A stretch of 64,000 nucleotides of DNA, taken from contig JANJWO010000006.1 of assembly GCA_024709485.1 (NCBI GenBank), positions 1 through 64,000 of the forward strand. Reading direction: 5' to 3'. The translations under genes were made by a program, and so were the position numbers. The notes below the pieces were generated by a model. It was given only the letters and a program-made list of their open reading frames with translations. It did no database searches and was not told the origin of the DNA. The DNA is from Hydrogenophilaceae bacterium. Lineage in GTDB: Bacteria > Pseudomonadota > Gammaproteobacteria > Burkholderiales > Thiobacillaceae. Shown piece after piece: positions 57,647-64,000 of the stretch (position 1 is its first letter; each line of letters opens with the position of its first letter).

Positions 57647-58528
57647 TCAGCGCTTTTTCTGCCCGCCCAGGCTGGCGCGCATTTTCTCGAAGCGGGTCAG
57701 CGCTTCCGCATCGGGCTGCGGATACTCAAGCTTCAGCGATTTCAAGGTGTCGCGCACGATTTCCGCCACGGCAAGGCGCATGTAATCCTTGTTGTCGGCG
57801 GGGATGGCATACCATGGCGCCCATGGCCGCGAGGTTTGATTCAGGGCCTCCTCGTAAGCCTGCTGGTATTCGTCCCAGTATGCGCGCTCGGCCACGTCCT
57901 TCTCGGAAAATTTCCAGTGCTTGTCGGGTTCGTCCAGGCGCGACAGAAAGCGCCTGCGCTGCTCGTCCTTGGACACATTGAGAAAGAACTTCAGGATCGC
58001 CGTGCCGCTGCGCGCCAGATGCTGCTCGTGCGCGCGGATGGATTCGTAGCGCTCCTGCCAGAACTCCTTTTTGCCCGCGCCATTAGGCAGGCGCTGCGCC
58101 GTCAGGAATTCCGGATGCACCCGCACCGCCAGCACTTCCTCGTAATAGCTGCGGTTGAATACGCCGATGCGGCCGCGCTCGGGCAGGTGGCGCGTCGTGC
58201 GCCAGAGGAAATCGTGGTCGAGCTCTTCCGCCGACGGCGTCTTGAACGAAGTCACCTGGCAGCCCGCCGGGTTGACGCCGGAGAGCACGGCGCGCATGGT
58301 GCCGTCCTTGCCCGCCGCGTCCATGGCCTGGAAAACCAGCAGCAGCGCATAGCGGTCGTGCGCGTAGAGCACCTGCTGCAACTCGGCGATCTCGGCGACG
58401 CACTCCGCCAGGCGTCGCCCGCACGCGTTTTCATCAGGGGCTTTCTTGCCAGGGTCGGTATCCGCTTTTTTCAGGCTGAAGCTGCCGTCATGCGGCACCA
58501 GGAGGAAATGCTCTGCGGCCTTGAACAT
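57647..58528 (-). CDS. ppk2: PPK2-family polyphosphate:nucleotide phosphotransferase
   Basis: 293 residues, one-domain PPK2. Walker A 'QAMDAAGKDGTMRAVLSGV', then 'HDFLWRTTRHLPERGRIGVFNRSYYEEVL' with the typical GxFxRSxYE pattern, and the lid 'FFLNVSKDEQRRRFLSRLDEP'. It transfers phosphate from polyphosphate to nucleoside mono- or diphosphates. The 'WAPWYAIPADNKDYMR' end is the class III/I type; which nucleotide it prefers cannot be fixed. It stands alone in the region. Confidence 0.92.
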   Translation of the reverse strand: MFKAAEHFLLVPHDGSFSLKKADTDPGKKAPDENACGRRLAECVAEIAELQQVLYAHDRYALLLVFQAMDAAGKDGTMRAVLSGVNPAGCQVTSFKTPSAEELDHDFLWRTTRHLPERGRIGVFNRSYYEEVLAVRVHPEFLTAQRLPNGAGKKEFWQERYESIRAHEQHLARSGTAILKFFLNVSKDEQRRRFLSRLDEPDKHWKFSEKDVAERAYWDEYQQAYEEALNQTSRPWAPWYAIPADNKDYMRLAVAEIVRDTLKSLKLEYPQPDAEALTRFEKMRASLGGQKKR

Positions 58529-58726
58529 GCGACTCGATCTCGAAGGTGAACGAAAATTGCCGCTTTGACTTTATGCGCCGGCAAAGCGGGTTTCAAGTGC
58601 AAAACCACACGCCGCCGGGGCGGGCGTGAACGCGCGGGCGCGCCGTGCCATGCGCGCCGGCTGCGCGCGAACGGACATCATCCTGCAGCGGCCGCGGCCG
58701 TGACGGCATCAAACCGGAAATTAAGT

Positions 58727-58755
58727 TTGCGCCAAATGTGCAAATTCAATATAAC
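58727..58755 (+). promoter_or_regulatory. Candidate sigma-70 promoter for the GGDEF/EAL gene
   Basis: TTGCGC (58727-58732) and TATAAC (58750-58755) are separated by exactly 17 bp in a locally AT-rich stretch, about 70 bp before the gene's likely start. Confidence 0.5.
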
Positions 58756-58802
58756 TATCCGCATAGGCATTACACAAGAGCAATAATCAAGGGAGCCACC
58801 GC

Positions 58803-58832
58803 ATGTCGTACCGGCTTGCTGGCGATGTCTGA
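58803..58832 (+). CDS. Possible 9-residue leader peptide before the GGDEF/EAL gene
   Basis: AAGGGAG lies 6 to 7 bp before an ATG that opens a frame of nine codons (MSYRLAGDV) ending at TGA 58830-58832. The ATG of the large gene (58825) lies inside it in another frame and has no ribosome site of its own, so re-initiation is plausible. Alternatively the sequence hides a frameshift and the large gene starts here. Confidence 0.3.
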   Translation: MSYRLAGDV

Positions 58833-61800
58833 TCGCCAATTGCCTCCGGCCATGGAGGTAACAGGAAAAAACCGCCCCGCCGGCAGATGGGCGATGACCC
58901 TGCGTACGCGCCTGTTGTTGCTGGTGCTGATTGCCCTGTTGCCAAGCTTGCTGTTGATCATCGATGCGGCCGACGACCACTACCATCACCTCAAGCAGGA
59001 TGCCGAAAACGAGCTGCTCAAGATCGCCCGCCTCGCCGCCCGGCATAACGAGGGGCTGCTCGACGAAACGCGGCAAGTGCTCAACCTCATGGCCGAAATC
59101 CGCCCGATACGGCAACCCGACCCCGGCGCCTGCGACAAATTCCTGAAAGATCTGCTGTTCGGCAGCCTGCATTACGAGAACCTCGGCGTCATTCGCCCCG
59201 ATGGAACGGTGATGTGCAGCGCCGTCCCATCCGAGCAAGCGATCAACCTGGCCGACCGGCCATACTTTCAAAACGCCCTCAGGACCAAGCGCCTGGTCAT
59301 TGGCGATTATCAGATCGGCCGGTTCGTGAAAAAACCCGTCCAGGTTGTGGCAATGCCTTATCTGGATGCCGATGGGCGGGTGTGGGCGGTTGGCTATGCC
59401 GCGCTGAAACTGGACAGCCTCATGCGATTCTCGCCGCTGGCGGAATTGCCGGCGGGCTCGATCATCACGATTGCCGACCGCCACGGCACGATCCTCTCCA
59501 GCACCCTGGATCCCGAAGGCAAACGGGCCGGCGGCCGCCTGGAAAATTTCGTCCCCTTCGCCGCGGAATTCTTCCGCAGCGAAGACGACACGCGCATCCG
59601 GGAAGCCTATGGCATGGATGGCGTGCACCGCATTTACGCGCTTGCCAGACTCGGCAGCCACCAAAGCACCTATGGCTACATCCTCATCGGCACGCCTTCC
59701 AGCACGCTACACGCCACGCTCTTTTCCGAGGCGGCGCCTCACGTCGCCTTCGCTTTCGCCGCCTTCCTGGCCATCCTGCTGCTTGCCCGCGTCGGCGGCG
59801 AGATGCTGGTGTTGCGACGCATGCGCGCCCTGTCCTCCGCCGTGCAGAAGATCGGCGGCGGCGACCTCGGCGCGCGCGCCCTGGTCGACGGCAATGACGA
59901 AATCGCCCAGCTTGCCGACGACTTCAACAGAATGGGCGAGACGCTGCAGAAGAACGATCGGCAGATTCATCGGCTCAACCGCATCCACGGGGTTCTCAGC
60001 AGCATCAACGGCGTCATTCTGCGAATTCGGGACCGCGAGGCGCTGGCCAGCGAAGCCTGCCGGATATCGGTCGAGCGCGGCGGTTTGAAATTGGCCTGGA
60101 TCGGCTTGCTCGATGGCGCGACCGGGAAAATCAGCAAGATCGCCAGCCACGGCGAGGGCGAGGGCTTTCTGCATGAGCATTGCCTGGCGGCGCCCGCCGA
60201 TTTCGATGGCGAGCCTTGCCCTTGCGCCATCGCCATCCCGGAAGACCGGCCTGTCGTATACAACCATATCGGTGACGAAACGGAAAGCGCGCCCTGGCAG
60301 GCCCGGGCTTACGCATACGGGTTCCGTTCCATGGCCGGACTCCCGCTGCGCCGCGACGGCAAGGTCATCGGCATTTTGGGCCTTTATTCGGGCGACCCCG
60401 GCTTCTTTGAAAGCTCGGAGGCCGAGCTGTTCGTTGAGCTTGCCGCCGACATTTCGCTTGGCCTGGAATATATCGACAAAGACCAGCGCATCGCGCACCT
60501 GCTCTACCACGACGCGCTGACCGGCCTGCCCAACCGCAAGCTGTGCGAGGACCGCCTGCATCAGGCGATCGCCCAGTCGCGGCGCCATCGCCACTCTGTC
60601 GGGGTGATCGTGTTGAACGTCACCGGCTTCAGACGCGTGGTCGGGGTCTATGGCCATCACGTCGCCGACGAAACCCTGAACCTGATCGCCACGCATCTGG
60701 TCAGCCACCTGCGCGAAGGGGACACGGTTGCCCGTCTGGAAGGCGACGAGTTCGCCATTGTGCTCGCCGACGTCGCGACAACCCGGGATGTCATTCGCCT
60801 GGCCAAAATCCTGATCGCCGGCATCCCTTCGACCTTGTCCTGCTCCGGCAAGGAAATCCATCTGGTGATGCGCGGCGGAGTGGCGATCTGCCCGAGCGAC
60901 GGCAAGGATGCCGAAACGCTGCTCAGGAACGCCAAGCTGGCCTGCAGCGGCGGCAAAGAGGCGGGCCTGCATTCCGTCAATTTCTATTCGGCTGACATTC
61001 AGCAAACCGCGCAAGAACGCGAACGGCTCGAACAGGCGCTGCACCACGCCATCGAAGCCGGGGATGAGCTGGAATTGCATTATCAGCCGGTCGTGGATAT
61101 CGCCAGCCGCCGCATCGTCAGCCTAGAGGCATTGGCGCGCTGGAACAGCCGCGACTTCGGCCCGGTGCCGCCGGCGCGCTTCATCCCGGTGGCGGAAGAA
61201 ACGGGCTTGATCATGCCCCTGGGGGATTGGGTGCTGAATACCGCAGTTCGCCAGGCGGCGGCATGGCAACGCAGCGGCTTCGGCGACATCCGGGTGGCGA
61301 TCAACGTGTCTTTCCGGCAATTGCGCAAGCCGGATTTCATCGATCGCCTGTGTGAAGCCGTGCAAGGCGCGCATAATCCGCTCGCCATCGAGCTGACCGA
61401 GTCCGAGCTGATGGGCAACATCGAAATGACCATCCAGCAGCTCGGCCTGCTCAAGGAGCATGATTTCACCATCTACATCGACGATTTCGGCACGGGCTAT
61501 TCTTCCCTGAGCTACCTTCAGCGGCTGCCGGTTGATGTGCTCAAGATCGATCAGAGCTTCATCGACATGCTCGGCAAGGCGGCGCGCAGCGAGGCCATCG
61601 TTCGCTCGATTATCGCCCTTGCGCACGGCCTCAAACTCAAAACCATCGCCGAGGGCGTGGAAACGGAGGCGCAACTCGCGCTGTTGCAGCGTCTTGGCTG
61701 CGACTACGCGCAGGGTTATCTGTTCAGCAGGCCAAGGCCGGCGGACGAGATAAGCCGGCTGCTTCTGCAAGGGACGCTGTTGCCCGGCACAGAACACTGA
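58825..61800 (+). CDS. Membrane GAF-GGDEF-EAL protein, probably a c-di-GMP phosphodiesterase
   Basis: About 991 residues. The start is uncertain: ATGs at 58825, 58852 and 58894 all precede TM1 at about 28-45. A periplasmic Cache-type sensor (about 46-305), TM2 (306-323), HAMP, a GAF region (about 390-545), then GGDEF and EAL. The GGDEF site reads EGDEF (639-643), so synthase activity is doubtful. The EAL site is intact: EAL 768-770, 'INVSFRQ', 'ELTESEL', DD 886-887 in 'DDFGTGYSSL', 'LKIDQSF', 'AEGVETE'. It probably degrades c-di-GMP in response to a periplasmic ligand. It is convergent with a diguanylate cyclase gene. Confidence 0.9.
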   Translation: MSDRQLPPAMEVTGKNRPAGRWAMTLRTRLLLLVLIALLPSLLLIIDAADDHYHHLKQDAENELLKIARLAARHNEGLLDETRQVLNLMAEIRPIRQPDPGACDKFLKDLLFGSLHYENLGVIRPDGTVMCSAVPSEQAINLADRPYFQNALRTKRLVIGDYQIGRFVKKPVQVVAMPYLDADGRVWAVGYAALKLDSLMRFSPLAELPAGSIITIADRHGTILSSTLDPEGKRAGGRLENFVPFAAEFFRSEDDTRIREAYGMDGVHRIYALARLGSHQSTYGYILIGTPSSTLHATLFSEAAPHVAFAFAAFLAILLLARVGGEMLVLRRMRALSSAVQKIGGGDLGARALVDGNDEIAQLADDFNRMGETLQKNDRQIHRLNRIHGVLSSINGVILRIRDREALASEACRISVERGGLKLAWIGLLDGATGKISKIASHGEGEGFLHEHCLAAPADFDGEPCPCAIAIPEDRPVVYNHIGDETESAPWQARAYAYGFRSMAGLPLRRDGKVIGILGLYSGDPGFFESSEAELFVELAADISLGLEYIDKDQRIAHLLYHDALTGLPNRKLCEDRLHQAIAQSRRHRHSVGVIVLNVTGFRRVVGVYGHHVADETLNLIATHLVSHLREGDTVARLEGDEFAIVLADVATTRDVIRLAKILIAGIPSTLSCSGKEIHLVMRGGVAICPSDGKDAETLLRNAKLACSGGKEAGLHSVNFYSADIQQTAQERERLEQALHHAIEAGDELELHYQPVVDIASRRIVSLEALARWNSRDFGPVPPARFIPVAEETGLIMPLGDWVLNTAVRQAAAWQRSGFGDIRVAINVSFRQLRKPDFIDRLCEAVQGAHNPLAIELTESELMGNIEMTIQQLGLLKEHDFTIYIDDFGTGYSSLSYLQRLPVDVLKIDQSFIDMLGKAARSEAIVRSIIALAHGLKLKTIAEGVETEAQLALLQRLGCDYAQGYLFSRPRPADEISRLLLQGTLLPGTEH

Positions 61801-61847
61801 GCGCGCTCGCGGGCCTTGTCAAAGCGCATCGCGCGCGGCAGGCCCGT

Positions 61848-62756
61848 TCAGGCGGTTTCAATCCTGTTCCTGCCCCGCGTTTTGGCCTTGTACAGCGCCG
61901 CATCGGCAAGCGCGACCAGCGCGCTTTCATCGGCACAATCGCCGGCCGCGCCCGGGATTCGCGTGGCCAGGCCGATGCTGGCGCCCACCGTTTTCCCGCT
62001 GGCGGCTTGCAGGCCGATATTGCGGATTTTTTCCAATATTTTTTCCGCCACGGACAACGCGCCAGCTGGCGGCGTATCGCCCAGCACCATCAAAAACTCG
62101 TCGCCGCCGAACCGGGCCGAGAGATCGGTCGCCCGCGTGGACTGCGTGCGGAGAATCTCCGCGACCGCCTTCAGGCAGTTGTCGCCGGCAAGATGCCCGT
62201 GCTCGTCGTTGTACTGCTTGAAATGATCCAGGTCGATCATCAGGACCGACAGCGGGTGTTCGTTTCTGCGGCTCCTGTTCCATTGGTCGGCCAAAAAACG
62301 CTCGAAATGCCTGCGGTTCGGCAGCCCGGTCAGCGGGTCGTGCATGGACGAGTATGCCGCCGCCTCCTCGGCCAGCTTGCGGCGCGTGATGTTCTGATGG
62401 GAAAGGACGAAGGCCCGGCCGCCGAAGCCTCTGACCGGCGCCGCGCGCAGAATGTACCAGCGCTTCTCGTTCGGGCTGTGGCAGGGGTATTCCAGGTAGA
62501 AAAATCGCTCCTTGCCCGAAATGACGGAAGCGATCCCTTCGGCCGCCGCCACGGCCATTTCGTCCCCATACGCGCTGGCGGTTTTGCAGGCATCCAGATA
62601 ATTGGTTCCCAGCCAGCCGTATTCCGATTGGGCGCCGTTTTCGGCGCCAAAGCGGATCCAGCTGTCATTGACAAAGACAATGACGCCTTTTTGATCAATG
62701 ATCGCGATCTGTTCGTCCAGCGAATTCAATACCGCCTGGAAGAAGATTTCGTCCAT
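61848..62756 (-). CDS. PAS-GGDEF diguanylate cyclase
   Basis: 302 residues. An N-terminal PAS domain ('LNSLDEQIAIIDQKGVIVFVN', split after 'IIDQKG', and 'ITRRKLAEE' at its end) is followed by a complete GGDEF domain: 'HDPLTGLPNRRHFERFL', 'LMIDLDHFKQYNDEHGHLAGD', and 'RFGGDEFLMVLG'. An RxxD inhibition site (RATD) lies five residues before GGDEF, so product inhibition is expected. No membrane segment, so cytoplasmic. It makes c-di-GMP, opposite in action to the neighbouring EAL protein. Confidence 0.92.
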   Translation of the reverse strand: MDEIFFQAVLNSLDEQIAIIDQKGVIVFVNDSWIRFGAENGAQSEYGWLGTNYLDACKTASAYGDEMAVAAAEGIASVISGKERFFYLEYPCHSPNEKRWYILRAAPVRGFGGRAFVLSHQNITRRKLAEEAAAYSSMHDPLTGLPNRRHFERFLADQWNRSRRNEHPLSVLMIDLDHFKQYNDEHGHLAGDNCLKAVAEILRTQSTRATDLSARFGGDEFLMVLGDTPPAGALSVAEKILEKIRNIGLQAASGKTVGASIGLATRIPGAAGDCADESALVALADAALYKAKTRGRNRIETA

Positions 62757-62821
62757 ATCGGGGATTGCCGATTCCTCCCTACATTTTTTTATCGGCCCGC
62801 GTGTTGGCCGGCATCAATAAT

Positions 62822-62845
62822 AAAAAACGGCAGCCGTCGCTGCCG
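62822..62845 (-). terminator. Intrinsic terminator of the FUSC gene
   Basis: On the minus strand CGGCAGC / GCTGCCG closes a 4-base loop and is followed by TTTTTT. It lies in the 311-bp gap 62757-63067 between the FUSC and diguanylate cyclase genes. The rest of that gap shows nothing I can name. Confidence 0.8.
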
Positions 62846-63067
62846 CCCGCGAACAATGCTGCTTCGCATTGAAGCCCAGCACAATTTAGCGGCATCGCAG
62901 TGTCAGCGAAATCAACGAGCTAGACCGTATTTTCATACCGTTTCCCTTCGCTGCCTAGCCGAAATAATGGCGCTACGGTGAATGTTCGCATGAAATAGCG
63001 CCGCGCCAACGGTTTATGCGCAAAAGGGGGGGCCGGTCTCGTCTGCGCCCTGGATACAGAACTTCGC

Positions 63068-64000
63068 TTAATCCAGCCGAGTGCCGCCCAGCAGGCGGCG
63101 CAGGCGTGGTCCAAGAGCGGCGCGAAAGCCTGGACTATGAATCGCCATTCCGCCCAGGAAACCAATCAGGCCGCCGACAACCGTGTCGATGAAGCGGGCC
63201 TGGATGAGCTGGGTCGCGCTGCCGAGCGGGAAGTGCGCGGCCTCGCCCAAAAGGATCGTCATGGGGGTGATGAAGACGGCAGCGAAACCATAGTGGCGGA
63301 CCACGATGGTCTCGATTATAAAAGCCAGGGCTATGATCAGGAGCGCAACGAGCCAGGGATCAAGAGGCAGGGCGAAGATGCCCCAGGCCAGCACCAGCCC
63401 AATGCTCGTGCCGAGGACGCGATGGATATGCCGCTCCCAGACTGTCCGCATGGTCGCGCCCTGGATGACGGCCAGACAGCTCACGACCACCCAGTAGGCT
63501 TTTTCCAGGCCAAGCAATTGCGCCAGCAGCAAGGATGAACCCACACTGAGGCCGATAATGACCGCGTCGAGGATGACGAAATCGAAGGTGGGTGGCTGGG
63601 AGGGGGCGATCGGCCGGGGATCGCGGGTGCGGAGAATATAGACGCTGTAGACCAGCGCAATCAGGCCGGCGCCGAGGGCGCCCAGGGCAAGCGCGCCGAC
63701 CTTGGCAGGCACTTCGGCGAGGGTGCCGGGCGAGTCCGCGCCGAGGGCGGCGGCCATCACAAAGAACAGGCTGCCCGGCGGGCCCACCTGGTAAAGGCGG
63801 CACACCATGGTAACGAGGATGGCGCAAAGGGTCAGCACCAGCATCATGGCGGCCGGCAGCAGATGGCTCAACACCCCCAGGGTAAAACAGCCGATCATGC
63901 CGAAGGCGCACGCCATGAACATCACCATCCGGTGCTGGAGCGGGGTCGAGGGCAGATAGAGGAAGACGAGCCCGCCCAGTGAAGCGATGAGTCCCAGCGC
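63068..64000 (-). CDS. FUSC-family (aromatic acid exporter-like) inner-membrane protein, partial
   Basis: The frame is open to the end of the window, 24 codons beyond the track's ATG at 63928, so the N-terminus is missing. About 310 residues are visible, with many hydrophobic helices ('VLSHLLPAAMMLVLTLCAILV', 'SLFFVMAAALGAD', 'VVVSCLAVIQGATMRTVWERHIHRVLGTSIG' shortened, 'AAVFITPMTILLGE'). The block with 'RTVWERHIHRVLGTSIGLVL' is the signature of the FUSC/YccS/AaeB half-domain. These proteins export aromatic or other acids. It ends with its own terminator. Confidence 0.82.
   Translation of the reverse strand, partial: ALGLIASLGGLVFLYLPSTPLQHRMVMFMACAFGMIGCFTLGVLSHLLPAAMMLVLTLCAILVTMVCRLYQVGPPGSLFFVMAAALGADSPGTLAEVPAKVGALALGALGAGLIALVYSVYILRTRDPRPIAPSQPPTFDFVILDAVIIGLSVGSSLLLAQLLGLEKAYWVVVSCLAVIQGATMRTVWERHIHRVLGTSIGLVLAWGIFALPLDPWLVALLIIALAFIIETIVVRHYGFAAVFITPMTILLGEAAHFPLGSATQLIQARFIDTVVGGLIGFLGGMAIHSPGFRAALGPRLRRLLGGTRLD

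Overview
The window is about 64 kb of high-GC, gene-dense bacterial chromosome. Gene content and order point to a betaproteobacterium, most like the Rhodocyclales/Nitrosomonadales. This is inferred from runs such as trxA-rho, lysM-dprA-smg-topA, def-fmt-htpX-rsmB-DUF4390-ntrY-ntrX-trkA-trkH and hemE/priA, not from a database search. I saw no tRNA, rRNA, CRISPR array, transposase or prophage.

Layout. 1-1.8 kb: end of a TauD-like dioxygenase, a cytochrome b561 with small coupled ORFs, and a PEBP protein. 1.8-5.5 kb (minus strand): one operon for a c-type O2-binding-type haem protein (SHP), a dihaem cytochrome c, a membrane cytochrome b and a QseB/QseC-type two-component system. A perfect direct-repeat operator of the PmrA/QseB type lies upstream. 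6.3-12.3 kb: gltB-gltD, split by two hairpins. 12.4-16 kb: a FadL-type porin, two small envelope proteins, hemE. 16.0-16.35 kb: an unusually AT-rich gap with a DnaA-box cluster. 16.35-22.5 kb: priA, then a minus-strand M48 protease - GT83-like glycosyltransferase - mobA operon, then rpmE. 22.6-25.8 kb: SYLF and CigR-like envelope proteins, then trxA-rho, with the 3' end of rho present three times in a 153-bp tandem array. 25.9-36.6 kb: fdxA, an AddB/AddA-like repair pair, a DUF938 methyltransferase, argJ, a DUF815 ATPase and a Nudix-ThiE fusion. 36.7-37.4 kb: phoU behind a PHO-box-like promoter. 37.5-48.7 kb (minus strand): yggX, a TPR protein, trkH-trkA, ntrY-ntrX, DUF4390, rsmB, htpX, fmt, def. 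48.8-55.5 kb: LysM protein, a small membrane protein, dprA, smg, topA, trhO. 55.4-64 kb: an OmpA protein with thrombospondin-3 repeats, a degenerate stand-alone receiver domain, an RsuA-type pseudouridine synthase, PPK2, a GGDEF/EAL protein, a PAS-diguanylate cyclase and a FUSC membrane protein running off the end.

Most genes are core housekeeping (nitrogen assimilation, haem synthesis, replication restart, transcription termination, translation initiation, potassium uptake, DNA uptake and topology). The most unusual signals are the rho 3'-end array, the probably self-regulated SHP/dihaem cytochrome/QseBC operon, and five GA-rich inverted repeats in intergenic gaps that fall into at least two sequence families. 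Several regulatory proteins also look degenerate: NtrX without Walker motifs, a receiver domain without its conserved Lys, and a GGDEF domain reading EGDEF.
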